Assembly (NCBI GenBank): GCA_948760655.1
Contig: CAQBKK010000008.1
Location: 1-26,104, forward strand
Length of the DNA: 26,104 nt
Reading direction: 5' to 3'
Origin: an uncultured Bacilli bacterium
Lineage (GTDB): Bacteria; Bacillota_I; Bacilli_A; RF39; UBA660
The notes under the pieces were generated by a model. The model did not search any database, had not been told where the DNA came from, and saw nothing but the letters and a program-made list of their open reading frames with translations. Below are positions 14,704 through 23,059 of this stretch, one piece after another. Each line of letters begins with the position of its first letter. The first letter of the stretch is position 1. The translations under genes and the position numbers were made by a program.

Positions 14704-15540
14704 ATGAAGAAAAACAATAAAGGATTTATTGCCATTTCTTTAATCTATTCCTTTTTTTTAGTGTTTTTAGTAACCCTTCTTGGAATAACAATTGAGTACG
14801 CTGAAAATCGTATTTTGCTAAATAAGGTAAAAAAAGCAACTCAAGACTATTTAAATACCTTAAGCGAGTTTAATCCAGTAAAATTGGCAAACAAAGCTTA
14901 CACCTCAGGTGAAGAAGTAATTTATGCAGGAGAAACTTGGATAGTATTAGAAGATAGTGGAGAGAGTATAAAGCTTATATTAAAAAACTCCTTAAGTAAT
15001 GAAATAATAAAGAAAGCTTTTAATGCAAAATCAATAAGTATTGATGGATTTGTTATTCCAGGAGGAGATGGATTGGATAACAATATACAAGGTCCTGTAG
15101 ATGGGGATAACGTAACGATGTGTCTAAATACATATAATAATCGTTATTGTAGTTATGATGTAGTTGATAAATATAGAAAATTGGATTATAGCTGGGAAAA
15201 AAGTATTGTAAAAATGGTAGTAGACTACTGGTTTGAAAATTCTTCTGTTTTGCAAAAGGCTAAAGATACAGGAGGGTTATTAGTACAGCAATTTACAGAT
15301 GGAATCAAAGAGTATAATGAATTTATTCGTATTCCTACAGTGATAGAATTGCGCGATATATACAATTCTAATTCTGTATACCCATCATTAACAGCAACTG
15401 AAATGTGGAATTTGACACATGCTAATACAAATAATTTTGGAAGTTATATTAGTGTGCAATTTGGCTCAGCTTTAGGTTGGCTTGCTCATACAAATTATAA
15501 AAAAATAAATCCAATCCTAGTAGTAAACAAGTCTCAATGA
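14704..15540 (+). CDS. Type IV pilin-like surface protein with a lectin/DUF6273-like C-terminal domain
   Basis: A 278-residue protein. The N-terminus MKKNNKGFIAISLIYSFFLV is a class III (prepilin-type) signal: basic tail, Gly-Phe junction and a long hydrophobic helix to about residue 34 followed by a charged helix (ENRILLNKVKKATQDYLN). The hydrophobic core lacks the usual Glu at +5, so processing by a prepilin peptidase is uncertain. The rest resembles surface domains with GETWIVLEDSGESIKLIL near the start and RIPTVIELRDIYN, then TATEMWNLTHAN near the end. Two Cys in TMCLNTYNNRYCSYD may form a disulfide. I start at ATG 14704 after AAGGAGGGA; ATG 14680 has no site. No pilus assembly genes are nearby. 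The gene's last codons overlap the end of the convergent DUF368 gene by seven bases. Confidence 0.7.
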   Translation: MKKNNKGFIAISLIYSFFLVFLVTLLGITIEYAENRILLNKVKKATQDYLNTLSEFNPVKLANKAYTSGEEVIYAGETWIVLEDSGESIKLILKNSLSNEIIKKAFNAKSISIDGFVIPGGDGLDNNIQGPVDGDNVTMCLNTYNNRYCSYDVVDKYRKLDYSWEKSIVKMVVDYWFENSSVLQKAKDTGGLLVQQFTDGIKEYNEFIRIPTVIELRDIYNSNSVYPSLTATEMWNLTHANTNNFGSYISVQFGSALGWLAHTNYKKINPILVVNKSQ

Positions 15541-16334
15541 AATAGATTTAGAAATTGACAAATTAAAAAACTGATAAATAAAGGAACAAAATAAGTAACA
15601 AGAGAAGAAAAACTAAAATCTAAAGCTGGTAAGATTAATAAAGCACTCATGAGAACCATACCTACAACAAAACTTAAAAAAATCATGCGATACTTTTTTA
15701 AAAAATAAAGAGAAACTTTACTACCAATAAAAAAACCAATAGCGTCTCCTACAAAATAAGAAAAAAGCGGAAGGAGAAAAAGAATATTTTGTAAATTCAA
15801 ATTGGCCAAATAAGATTTATATAAAAAATAAGGCCCCAGTATCATCATCACCATAGACCCTGATATACCTGGTAAAATAGTGAAAAAACCATCAAGAGCT
15901 CCACAAAACAAAAAAGAAACTAAAAAGAGAAAAGTAATTTTAGGATAATCTAGTAAAACAACAGCAGAGTTTGTATTAAAAAAAGATAATAAAAAGAGAA
16001 CAAATACTCCCAAGAAAAACCAAAAAGGGCGTATTTTTATTTTTTCTGTCTTTATAAAGGAAGGAAGATTAAACATTACTAAGCCACTAAACAAAATGAA
16101 AGTAGTGTTAGGAACAAAATAAAACAAAAATTCAATAATGCGTGCAAAAGTAATAGTTCCAAGAAATATCCCTAAAACCAAAAAGAATAGAAGAAAACGA
16201 TTTCTTCGTTCACGAAAGTGCGTAATAGCTTCTGTAACTTCTTCGTATTTATGCATAAGTACTAGAATCGTTCCTCCGCTTATTCCTGGAATTAAACTAA
16301 CAACACCAATTAAAAATCCTGTAAAAAAATTCAT
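15534..16334 (-). CDS. DUF368 family membrane protein, probable undecaprenyl-phosphate translocase (PopT-like)
   Basis: A 266-residue polytopic membrane protein with about seven or eight hydrophobic spans. The signature [19 protein letters not shown] at the N-terminus and the second copy [19 protein letters not shown] (about residues 150-168) are the paired PGISG motifs of DUF368. Members of this family were shown to flip undecaprenyl phosphate back across the membrane for reuse in wall synthesis; that role is carried over here by family. ATG 16334 follows GGTGA by five bases; the GTG at 16346 overlaps that site. The gene is divergent from lemA and overlaps the pilin-like gene end to end. Confidence 0.88.
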   Translation of the reverse strand: MNFFTGFLIGVVSLIPGISGGTILVLMHKYEEVTEAITHFRERRNRFLLFFLVLGIFLGTITFARIIEFLFYFVPNTTFILFSGLVMFNLPSFIKTEKIKIRPFWFFLGVFVLFLLSFFNTNSAVVLLDYPKITFLFLVSFLFCGALDGFFTILPGISGSMVMMILGPYFLYKSYLANLNLQNILFLLPLFSYFVGDAIGFFIGSKVSLYFLKKYRMIFLSFVVGMVLMSALLILPALDFSFSSLVTYFVPLFISFLICQFLNLFH

Positions 16335-16362
16335 ACAATTCACCAATTCATAATATGTTTTA

Positions 16363-16391
16363 TTGTAAAAAGAAAGAACTTATGTTACTAT
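16363..16391 (+). promoter_or_regulatory. Sigma-A promoter of lemA
   Basis: TTGTAA (16363-16368), a 17-base spacer and TACTAT (16386-16391). The region also holds a minus-strand TATTAT that may serve the divergent DUF368 gene, so the two promoters probably overlap. Confidence 0.55.
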
Positions 16392-16414
16392 TAAAACATA
16401 AAGGAGGTAGACAA

Positions 16415-16969
16415 ATGAATTATACTGTTATTGGAATCATCGTTGTAGTTGTTTTAATCATTTTCTACATAATTGCAACATATAACAAACTTGTTGTATT
16501 AAGAAATAGAGTGAAAGATCAATGGGCACAAATCGATGTTCAATTAAAAAGAAGATTTGATTTAATTCCTAATCTAGTGGAAACAGTAAAAGGATACACG
16601 AAACACGAAAGTGAAACTTTAGAGAATGTCATAAAAGCAAGAAATACTTTCTTAAGTGCGACAACTCCAGAAGCACAAATGGGAGCAGATGGCGAATTAA
16701 CCAAAGCAATTTCAAAATTATTTGCTTTAACAGAAAGTTATCCAGACCTAAAAGCTAACACTAACTTTTTAGAACTACAAACAGAATTACAGGCAACAGA
16801 AGAAAAAATCGCTTATGCTAGACAATTTTATAATGATACAGTTTTAAGTTACAACAACAAAATTGAAGTAGTACCAAGTAATATTGTGGCGTCACTGTTT
16901 AAATTTAAACATCAAGCATTCTTCGAAGCAAATGAAACAGAAAGAGAAAATGTACAAGTTAAATTTTAG
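16415..16969 (+). CDS. lemA: LemA family protein
   Basis: A 184-residue protein with one N-terminal membrane segment ([19 protein letters not shown]) and a long helical domain. [19 protein letters not shown] followed by [18 protein letters not shown] is the LemA signature, and the C-terminal [16 protein letters not shown] with FKHQAFFEA is equally typical. LemA proteins are widespread membrane-anchored helical bundles of poorly known role. AAAGGAGG precedes ATG 16415; the upstream in-frame ATG has no site. The DUF2207 gene begins 42 bases downstream, a common pairing in Bacillota, suggesting a joint membrane function. Confidence 0.93.
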   Translation: MNYTVIGIIVVVVLIIFYIIATYNKLVVLRNRVKDQWAQIDVQLKRRFDLIPNLVETVKGYTKHESETLENVIKARNTFLSATTPEAQMGADGELTKAISKLFALTESYPDLKANTNFLELQTELQATEEKIAYARQFYNDTVLSYNNKIEVVPSNIVASLFKFKHQAFFEANETERENVQVKF

Positions 16970-17011
16970 GCAAGAAGCTTAAAATTTTCTTTTTTTTAAG
17001 GAGAATAGATT

Positions 17012-18895
17012 ATGAAAAAGATAATAAAAATGATAATCGTTTTACTAATAAGTTTACCTATCATTACCAAAGCGGATGCAGTAGACTATGATATAACAAA
17101 TTACTATATCAACGCCGATATATTAGAAAATGGTGATGTATTAGTAACAGAACTTATCGTTTTAGATGGAACATTCAACGGCTACATTAGAGACATAGAA
17201 TACAGAAATGCCCTACTAGAAGAAGGCTACCAAAATAATAAAATCTATAATGCTAGTAATTTAAACGTTTTAGACATTTCAGCCAAAAAAGTAAAAAATG
17301 TTACCTTTGCTACACTAACAGAAAGTGACTATACATCACTTACTTCAGGAAAAGCATCCAACCTAGGGTATGTAGAAAGTAAAATTACAAACGGAAAAAG
17401 TTATAAAATGTATTTTCGAAGTAATAACGAAAAAGTTGCTTTTAAAATTACGTATACTTTAACAGATGTAGTTGTGTTACATGAAGATGTTGCAGAACTT
17501 TATTGGACATTTATTGGTAAAGATTATGACGATAAAATAAAAGATTTACAAATCAAAGTAAACCTACCCCAAAAAGACAACTCTGGTAATTTTCGGGTAT
17601 GGGCACATGGAGAAATGAGTGGAGAAATACAAGCCTATGATGATTCTTATCTTTTAGCAACAGTGAAAAATTTAGATGCACATGACTCTGTAGATATTCG
17701 TACTACTTTTGCTACATCCTTAATAAATGAATCTCTAATTATTAAAAAAACAAATGAAAAAGCCCTAGATGGCATTATTGAAGTAGAAACAGAACGGGCA
17801 GAAGAAATGAACAAAAAAAGAGAACAAACAAAAAGAATATATTATACTTTCGTTGGACTCGCAAGTATTTACTTAATTGCTCTCATCATAACATGGATAA
17901 AAGTATATTTAAAATACGATAAAGAATACAAAAGTAGTTTTACAAATGAATACAATCGTGAATTTATTGATGACTATAACGTTGAAGTTATCGACTACTT
18001 AATGCATAAAAATATTACTTCAAATGCAATGAGTGCCTCGATTATGAATTTAATTTATAAAAAAGTAATTAAGGTAGAAGAAATACCAAGTACAAAAAAG
18101 AAAAAAGAATACCAATTTACATTAACAGAAAAACAAGAAAACATAAACGAAACAGAAAGTTACTTGATTGATTTTCTATTTAAAAGAGTAGGAAAAGAAA
18201 ATACATTTACCAGTAAACAACTAAAAGATTATGCCAAAAGTAAAAAAACTTGCGAAACTTTTTTAAGTAGCTACACAAAGTGGAAAAATAAAGTAATAAG
18301 TGATGGGAAAAAGGAAGATTTTTACGAAACCCATAACAAAGCAATAGGAATAGGAGTAATCTTTTTCATAATTTCCTGTATTTTAAATATTGGCATGTTT
18401 GTGTTAGACGCCATAATACCAATGGTTTTCATAGCCCAATTTATAGCAATTATTTTCTTGATTTATACATTGGCTTTTACCAAACGAAGTAAAAAAGGGG
18501 CAGAACATTTCACACGTTGGAAAGCATTTAAAAAATTCTTAAATGACTTTGGTTCCTTTGATACAAAAGAATTACCAGAAATTGTTCTATGGGAAAGATA
18601 TATGGTCTATGCAACTATATTTGGCCTAGCAGAAAAGGTTTCAAAAACGATGAATGTCAAAATAAAAGAATTAGAAAATGCTGGATTTAATACAGCAGGA
18701 TACTATCCAACTTTTGGAGATTTGTATTTCTACAATTCCATAAACAATCTGTTTACAACTACCATAAGCTCCAATAGTGCTGCAGTATCTGCAACGCGTG
18801 CAAATTCGTCATCATCAAGCGGAAGTGGATTCGGTGGCGGATTCTCATCTGGTGGCGGTTTTGGTGGCGGTGGTGGCGGTGGCCGTGGTTTCTAA
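17012..18895 (+). CDS. DUF2207 family membrane protein with a glycine-rich tail
   Basis: A 627-residue protein. A signal peptide (MIIVLLISLPIITKADA) leads into an extracytoplasmic DUF2207 domain: YDITNYYINADILENGDVLV, then YIRDIEYRN, FKITYTLTDVVVLHEDVAEL and YWTFIG. A membrane segment follows near residues 275-295 (IYYTFVGLASIYLIALIIT), then a cytoplasmic helical domain with VIDYLMHKNITSNAMSASIM, two more membrane segments near 445-495 and a C-terminal region ending in Ser/Gly-rich SGSGFGGGFSSGGGF and a polyglycine RGF tail, which is characteristic of the family. Function is unknown. AAGGAG precedes ATG. It is co-transcribed with lemA and followed by a strong terminator. Confidence 0.9.
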   Translation: MKKIIKMIIVLLISLPIITKADAVDYDITNYYINADILENGDVLVTELIVLDGTFNGYIRDIEYRNALLEEGYQNNKIYNASNLNVLDISAKKVKNVTFATLTESDYTSLTSGKASNLGYVESKITNGKSYKMYFRSNNEKVAFKITYTLTDVVVLHEDVAELYWTFIGKDYDDKIKDLQIKVNLPQKDNSGNFRVWAHGEMSGEIQAYDDSYLLATVKNLDAHDSVDIRTTFATSLINESLIIKKTNEKALDGIIEVETERAEEMNKKREQTKRIYYTFVGLASIYLIALIITWIKVYLKYDKEYKSSFTNEYNREFIDDYNVEVIDYLMHKNITSNAMSASIMNLIYKKVIKVEEIPSTKKKKEYQFTLTEKQENINETESYLIDFLFKRVGKENTFTSKQLKDYAKSKKTCETFLSSYTKWKNKVISDGKKEDFYETHNKAIGIGVIFFIISCILNIGMFVLDAIIPMVFIAQFIAIIFLIYTLAFTKRSKKGAEHFTRWKAFKKFLNDFGSFDTKELPEIVLWERYMVYATIFGLAEKVSKTMNVKIKELENAGFNTAGYYPTFGDLYFYNSINNLFTTTISSNSAAVSATRANSSSSSGSGFGGGFSSGGGFGGGGGGGRGF

Positions 18896-18935
18896 AATGC
18901 CTACACGCCAATGAAATCCAAATATATAATTAGGT

Positions 18936-18974
18936 AAATACAAGTTTATATGGCATAAAACTTGTATTTTTTTG
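18936..18974 (+). terminator. Intrinsic terminator of lemA-DUF2207
   Basis: AAATACAAGTTT (18936-18947) pairs perfectly with AAACTTGTATTT (18958-18969), followed by T to 18973. Confidence 0.9.
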
Positions 18975-19076
18975 AAATGAAATACATAGGGATAAATAGA
19001 AATGATGCTCTATTTATATCGAAAATATTTAGTAAAAATTAATTTTTTATTTGTACGATTTTAGGAGGTAGTAGAA

Positions 19077-19417
19077 ATGACTATAACAGAATTATTAAAG
19101 GAACTTAGAGGCTTATTTGGAAATGAAAAAGAGAAAGGAACACCATTTAAGAAATTAATAAAAATATTTTTAGAATCCAAACTTAGATATTGGAATACTT
19201 TATCAAATGTTTGGACTTAGAAAGATTTTCCTTATAGAGAGATTGTAAGGAATATTGGAATTTAAAACGTACATAAATGAGTATATTGTAAATGATTCTA
19301 ATGATTGGTGTGAGGAAGTTAAAGATGAAAAATATATATTTAACTTGCTATTAAGAATTATTAATGTATCTATTCAAACAAGATATTGTTAATTCATTGC
19401 CTAAGTTAGAATTTTGA
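19077..19417 (+). pseudogene. Remnant of a large Type ISP-like restriction/helicase gene, middle deleted
   Basis: A good ribosome site (AGGAGG) precedes ATG 19077. The first 47 codons, with ITELLKELRG, KGTPFKKLIKIFLES and LSNVW, fit the N-terminus of the long DEAD/DEAH helicase-methylase proteins of Type ISP-like restriction systems, then stop at TAG 19218. Beyond it, NDSNDWCEEVKDEKYIFNLL and LRIINVSIQT, then (after a one-base frame change near 19381) DIVNSLPKLEF and TGA 19415-19417, fit the extreme C-terminus of the same family (NDPNDW...INVSVQTVDIVNSLPK). Members are commonly over 1,000 residues, so nearly everything between the ends is gone. It cannot be functional. A terminator follows directly. 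The family match is from memory of these conserved ends. Confidence 0.75.
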
Positions 19418-19423
19418 GTAAAG

Positions 19424-19451
19424 AAGTAAGTAAACAAACTTACTTTTTTTT
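19424..19451 (+). terminator. Intrinsic terminator after the helicase remnant
   Basis: AAGTAAG (19424-19430) pairs with CTTACTT (19439-19445), followed by a T-run. It overlaps the -35 of the next gene's promoter. Confidence 0.75.
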
Positions 19452-19467
19452 GACTTTCTATTATGAT
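19440..19467 (+). promoter_or_regulatory. Probable sigma-A promoter of the metallopeptidase-trmD run
   Basis: TTACTT (19440-19445), a 16-base spacer and TATGAT (19462-19467), placed 25 bases before ATG 19492. Confidence 0.5.
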
Positions 19468-19491
19468 AAAATATCCTCAAGGGATGGTTCT

Positions 19492-20127
19492 ATGGAAAAA
19501 ATGATCGACGGAGACATAGTAGAAGTAATTATTGTAAGAAAACAGAACAAAAATATATATCTTCGTTTTAAAGAAAATCAAAAGTTATATGCCACTTGTA
19601 ATAAGTGGGTAACAGAACGTCAAATTGAAAAACTAATTGATGACAATTATGAAAAAATAACAAAAATGTACCAAACGATAAAAAAAACAAACTACAATGA
19701 CGCTTTCTTTAACTACTTAGGGAAAAAATATACAATCGTATATGATAAATCTGTAAAAGAACCTCATTTTGAAGTAGACTTAATAATAGCAAAAGATGAA
19801 AAAATGCTAAACAAATTTTATCTGAGTGAAGCCTCACGTATTTTTAATGCAGAAGTAAAACGTATCCTACCATACTTTAAAAATATTCCTAAATTTACTT
19901 TAAAAATAAGAAATATGAAAACTCGTTGGGGAGTAAACAATCAAGGAAGTCATACAATTACTTTAAACAGTGAACTTTTAAAAAAAGAAATAGATTTATT
20001 AGACTATGTAATCATTCATGAATTGTGTCATTTTTATGAAGCAAATCATAGTAATAGATTCTGGGCACATGTAGAAACCTACTATCCAAAATACAAAGAA
20101 GCAAGAAAACGTCTAAGGAGTGATTAA
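19492..20127 (+). CDS. YgjP/SprT-like zinc metallopeptidase (DUF45, M48-related)
   Basis: A 211-residue cytoplasmic protein. VIIHELCHFYEANHSNRFWA carries HExxH at about 176-180 and the third ligand His a few residues on, in the spacing typical of YgjP/DUF45. The upstream motif KTRWGVNNQGSHTITLNSEL (about 143-162) is the conserved TRWGSC-like block of the family, with Val-Asn in place of Ser-Cys. The N-terminal half is a beta-rich YgjP domain (VIIVRKQNKNIYLRF). The substrate is unknown. I begin at ATG 19492: an upstream in-frame ATG would place the N-terminus across a terminator hairpin and the promoter. GGGATGG is only a modest ribosome site. The next gene begins one base after its stop. Confidence 0.85.
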   Translation: MEKMIDGDIVEVIIVRKQNKNIYLRFKENQKLYATCNKWVTERQIEKLIDDNYEKITKMYQTIKKTNYNDAFFNYLGKKYTIVYDKSVKEPHFEVDLIIAKDEKMLNKFYLSEASRIFNAEVKRILPYFKNIPKFTLKIRNMKTRWGVNNQGSHTITLNSELLKKEIDLLDYVIIHELCHFYEANHSNRFWAHVETYYPKYKEARKRLRSD

Positions 20128-20128
20128 A

Positions 20129-20851
20129 TTGAATATCGAATCATTACAAAATAGCCATGTAAAAGAATGGTGCAAATTAAAAGAAAAAAAATATCGTGAT
20201 GAAACAGGATTATTTTTAATAGAAGGTAATCATTTAATAGAAGAAGCCAAGGAAAAAAATTGTATAAAAGAAATAATTTCCATAGATAAAACAAAAAAAG
20301 CTGATTTCTATGTAACAAAAGAAATTATGAAAAAAATTTCTAATCAAGTAAGTATTTCAGACACTATAGCCGTTTGTTATAAATTAAAAGAAGAAGAAGT
20401 AAAAAAGAAAGTATTACTCTTAGATGGAGTGCAAGATCCAGGAAATGTAGGGACAATAATAAGAAGTGCTGTTGCTTTTTCTTTTGATACAATTTTAGTA
20501 AGTGAAGATACAGTAGATATATATAATGATAAAGTAATACGTGCAAGTGAAGGAATGCTATTTAAAATAAACATTGTAAGACAAAATAAAAAAGAAGCCT
20601 TAGAGAAATTAGTGAAAACCCATCAAATATTAATAACCAACGTAAAAGAAGGAAAACAAATAAAAGAAGTACCATTAAAAGAAAAAATTGTCCTTGTTAT
20701 TGGAAATGAAGGGAATGGTGTTAGTGAAGAGGTAAAGAAATATAAAACTGATTTTATAAGAATCAAGATTGATAAAAATTGTGAGTCTCTTAATGCTGGA
20801 GTAGCTGCAGGTATTCTGATGTATGAAATCGGGGTAGATAATAATGAATAA
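20129..20851 (+). CDS. TrmH/SpoU-family RNA 2'-O-methyltransferase
   Basis: A 240-residue SPOUT methyltransferase that puts a methyl group from S-adenosylmethionine on an RNA ribose. The N-terminal substrate-binding domain shows NSHVKEWCKLKEKKYRDETG and LFLIEG. The SPOUT motifs follow: VLLLDGVQDPGNVGTIIRSA (motif 1), VIGNEGNGVSEE (motif 2) and ESLNAGVAAGILMYEI (motif 3). It is closest in layout to the B. subtilis YsgA/RlmB-like group; the exact target is unclear. The start is TTG 20129, eight bases after AAGGAG (20115-20120). The in-frame GTG 20120 overlaps that site. The 3' end overlaps rimM by eight bases, so the genes are coupled. Confidence 0.9.
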   Translation: MNIESLQNSHVKEWCKLKEKKYRDETGLFLIEGNHLIEEAKEKNCIKEIISIDKTKKADFYVTKEIMKKISNQVSISDTIAVCYKLKEEEVKKKVLLLDGVQDPGNVGTIIRSAVAFSFDTILVSEDTVDIYNDKVIRASEGMLFKINIVRQNKKEALEKLVKTHQILITNVKEGKQIKEVPLKEKIVLVIGNEGNGVSEEVKKYKTDFIRIKIDKNCESLNAGVAAGILMYEIGVDNNE

Positions 20852-21338
20852 CTATATTTATTTGGGACGTATTGTAAATACCCATGGCATAAAAGGAGAA
20901 CTTCGCATACTTAGTGATTTTGAAAAAAAAGAAAGAGTATTTAAAAAAGAATTTCCCATTTATATTGGAGAAGAAAAAGTAAAAGAAATAATAAATACCT
21001 ATCGCCATCATAAAATGTTTGAAATGATTACCTTAAAAAACTATACGAATATTAATGAAGTTTTAAAATACAAAGGAAAAAAAGTATTTGTAAATAGAGA
21101 GGACTTACACTTATTAGAAAATGATTACCTATATAGTGACTTAATTGGCTTAGAAATTTATGAAAAAGAAGAAAAATTAGGCATTGTAGAAAATATTGTG
21201 TATAATAAGTTAAATATTTTATTATATATTCAATCAAAAAAAAATTTTTATATTCCTTTAAATAATACTTATATTAAAGAAGTACAAGTAAAAGAGGGAA
21301 AAATAAAAGTAGAAGGTTGCAAAGGGTTGATAGTATGA
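20844..21338 (+). CDS. rimM: 16S rRNA processing protein RimM
   Basis: A 164-residue ribosome maturation factor for the 30S head. The N-terminal beta barrel has YLGRIVNTHGIKGELRI, the family signature, then MFEMITLKNYTNINEVLKYK and KKVFVNREDL. The C-terminal PRC-barrel begins YLYSDLIGLEIYEKEEKLG and ends FYIPLNNTYIKEV. The length is normal. It overlaps the preceding methyltransferase gene and shares ATGA with trmD, giving the common rimM-trmD pair. The usual upstream partner rpsP is not here. Confidence 0.95.
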   Translation: MNNYIYLGRIVNTHGIKGELRILSDFEKKERVFKKEFPIYIGEEKVKEIINTYRHHKMFEMITLKNYTNINEVLKYKGKKVFVNREDLHLLENDYLYSDLIGLEIYEKEEKLGIVENIVYNKLNILLYIQSKKNFYIPLNNTYIKEVQVKEGKIKVEGCKGLIV

Positions 21339-21997
21339 AAATTGACATTTTAACACTTTTTCCGAACATGTTTCATGGATTTATCAATGAATCCATTATA
21401 AATAGGGCAATTGAAAAGAAAGCAGTAGAAATAAATATTGTTAATTTTCGTGAATTTTCTAAATTAAACAATCAGCAAGTAGATGATACCCCCTATGGAG
21501 GAGGAGGAGGAATGGTTCTACGTCCAGAACCTCTAATTGAAGCAATAGAAGCAAGAAGAAAAGAAAATACGAAAGTAATACTTATGTGTCCACAAGGAAT
21601 TCCTTATAAAGAAGAAAAAGCCATTGAATTAAGTCATGAAAAACACATCGTTTTGGTTTGTGGACATTACGAAGGATTTGATGAACGAATACGTTCTTTT
21701 GTAGATGAAGAAATATCAATTGGAGATTATATACTAACAGGCGGAGAATTACCAAGCATGGTCATAACAGATAGTATAGTAAGATTACTTCCTGGAGTAA
21801 TTAAAGAAAACTCTTACGAAATGGAATCTTTTCAGAACAATCTTTTAGACTATCCAACCTACACAAAACCAAGAGAATATAAAGGGCTTAAAGTTCCAGA
21901 TGTTCTTCTAAGTGGTAATCACCAAAAAATAGCCACTTGGAGAAAAGAAGAACAAATAAAAAAAACAAAAGAAAAACGAAAAGATTTAATAAATTAA
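21335..21997 (+). CDS. trmD: tRNA (guanine-N1)-methyltransferase TrmD
   Basis: A 220-residue SPOUT enzyme forming m1G37 beside the anticodon, which prevents frameshifting. IDILTLFPNMFHGFINESI starts the protein. DDTPYGGGGGMVLRPEPL, VLVCGHYEGFDERI and DYILTGGELPSMVITDSIVR are the trefoil-knot and active-site motifs, and the Asp in EISIGDY is also conserved. The C-terminal domain ends with HQKIATWRKEEQIKKT. Start ATG 21335 overlaps the rimM stop (ATGA). The unknown gene at 22007 follows nine bases after the stop, and rplS is separated by two unknown genes. Confidence 0.96.
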   Translation: MKIDILTLFPNMFHGFINESIINRAIEKKAVEINIVNFREFSKLNNQQVDDTPYGGGGGMVLRPEPLIEAIEARRKENTKVILMCPQGIPYKEEKAIELSHEKHIVLVCGHYEGFDERIRSFVDEEISIGDYILTGGELPSMVITDSIVRLLPGVIKENSYEMESFQNNLLDYPTYTKPREYKGLKVPDVLLSGNHQKIATWRKEEQIKKTKEKRKDLIN

Positions 21998-22006
21998 GGT
22001 GAGTTT

Positions 22007-22453
22007 ATGAAAAATTATATAATAAAAAAGAAAAACAAAAACAAAAAAATAGGTAAATTTAACTACGAAGAAGAAGGATATTCATTTAAACCAAATATTA
22101 AAAGTCCTAATTTAATTAAAATTAGTAGTTTAAATTTAATGGATAAAGAAGCTACAGCCCCTATTTTAGAAAAAAAGTTAAATGCCTCTTTTCGTAAACT
22201 TGCTGCTATAATCTATAGTATTTTAAATGACGAGGATGCTACGAGCTCAGATGCCATTATTGCACTTGATGAAATAGCCAAAGAAAAAAGTATGATTAGA
22301 AATAAATACAAAGAATATTTAGAAAAAGAAAGTCTTGAAAAATTCTTGAAAAGAATTAAAGTAATGGAGCAAGAAGTAAAAGAAAAAATAGTAGAATTAC
22401 GTATTAAAGAAGAACAAGAAAAACAAGTATTAGAAAAAGGAAGAGGCAGATAA
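22007..22453 (+). CDS. Hypothetical basic coiled-coil protein between trmD and rplS
   Basis: A 148-residue soluble protein I do not recognise. The first 20 residues are very basic (IIKKKNKNKKIGKF), a central part has LEKKLNASFRKLAAIIYSIL, and the last 70 residues form a strongly charged helix with heptad-like spacing (KYKEYLEKESLEKFLKRI, EQEVKEKIVELRIKEEQEKQ). The basic start could bind nucleic acid; this is a guess. AAGGTGAG precedes the ATG. It is nine bases after trmD, so it probably shares the transcript. Confidence 0.75.
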   Translation: MKNYIIKKKNKNKKIGKFNYEEEGYSFKPNIKSPNLIKISSLNLMDKEATAPILEKKLNASFRKLAAIIYSILNDEDATSSDAIIALDEIAKEKSMIRNKYKEYLEKESLEKFLKRIKVMEQEVKEKIVELRIKEEQEKQVLEKGRGR

Positions 22454-22458
22454 AAGTT

Positions 22459-22487
22459 TTGACAGAAGTAAAAATTTTTGTTAATAT
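22459..22487 (+). promoter_or_regulatory. Strong sigma-A promoter of the 22521 gene
   Basis: TTGACA (22459-22464), a 17-base spacer and TAATAT (22482-22487). It starts six bases after the preceding stop codon. Confidence 0.75.
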
Positions 22488-22520
22488 ACAAAAGTCGTTT
22501 TAAAGAAAGGAAATAAAAAT

Positions 22521-22994
22521 ATGGCAATAATAAAAGAAACAAAGAAAACAACAAACACAAGGAAAATAAGAAATACGAAAATAAATTATTTTGCTTTATT
22601 CGGGGTTATTGGGACGCTTGGAATAACTTATGTAGCTTCATCCAACATATTAGAAAATAAACAAAAAGAAGAAAGCAACTTAGAAACTGTTTATTATAAT
22701 GAAGAAACAATTCTGCTAGAAGAAATAGCAGTAAAGCTAGAAGTAAAAGAAACAAGTGCAGAAAACTTAAAACAGGAAATAATAAAAATTATTGAAAGTT
22801 ATAGGACTACCCATGAATATATTCCTCAAGAAATAAAAGAGATGTTTAATGAAATTGAAGCAAAATTAAAAATAGCAACAATTTATAATAAAAGTATAGA
22901 AGAGATAAAAGCAGATATTCTTACAAGTGTAGCAAAAGCTATGTATAGAAATGATTGCAAAGAAAATTTAGAAGAAAATTCAAGAGGGCTATAA
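22521..22994 (+). CDS. Hypothetical single-pass membrane protein with an acidic helical domain
   Basis: A 157-residue protein of no family I can name. A basic start (KETKKTTNTRKIRNTKIN) leads to one membrane segment (YFALFGVIGTLGITYVA, about residues 23-39), followed by an outside acidic and helical region (LEEIAVKLEVKETSAENLKQ, then EIIKIIESYRTTHEYIPQEI and EMFNEIEAKLKIATIYNKS). The positive-inside rule places the N-terminus in the cytoplasm. AGAAAGGAAA precedes ATG 22521. It has its own promoter and terminator. Confidence 0.75.
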   Translation: MAIIKETKKTTNTRKIRNTKINYFALFGVIGTLGITYVASSNILENKQKEESNLETVYYNEETILLEEIAVKLEVKETSAENLKQEIIKIIESYRTTHEYIPQEIKEMFNEIEAKLKIATIYNKSIEEIKADILTSVAKAMYRNDCKENLEENSRGL

Positions 22995-23007
22995 AAAGCC
23001 TTTTTTT
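22985..23007 (+). terminator. Intrinsic terminator of the 22521 gene
   Basis: AGGGCT (22985-22990) pairs with AGCCTT (22997-23002), including one G-T pair, followed by a T-run. Confidence 0.75.
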
Positions 23008-23024
23008 GTTGTCTAAATTAATAT

Positions 23025-23053
23025 TTGCAATCCATAGAATAATTTGCTATAAT
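23025..23053 (+). promoter_or_regulatory. Sigma-A promoter of rplS
   Basis: TTGCAA (23025-23030), a 17-base spacer and TATAAT (23048-23053). It gives rplS a transcript separate from rimM-trmD. Confidence 0.85.
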
Positions 23054-23059
23054 GAATTT

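Noticed and set aside
18800..18895. GGTGGCGG-type repeats as a tandem DNA repeat
   Set aside because: They encode the glycine-rich tail usual for DUF2207 proteins, so protein composition explains them.
19414..19491. Upstream extension of the YgjP-like metallopeptidase
   Set aside because: The extra 26 codons cross a terminator hairpin and the -10 element. ATG 19492 fits the family start better.
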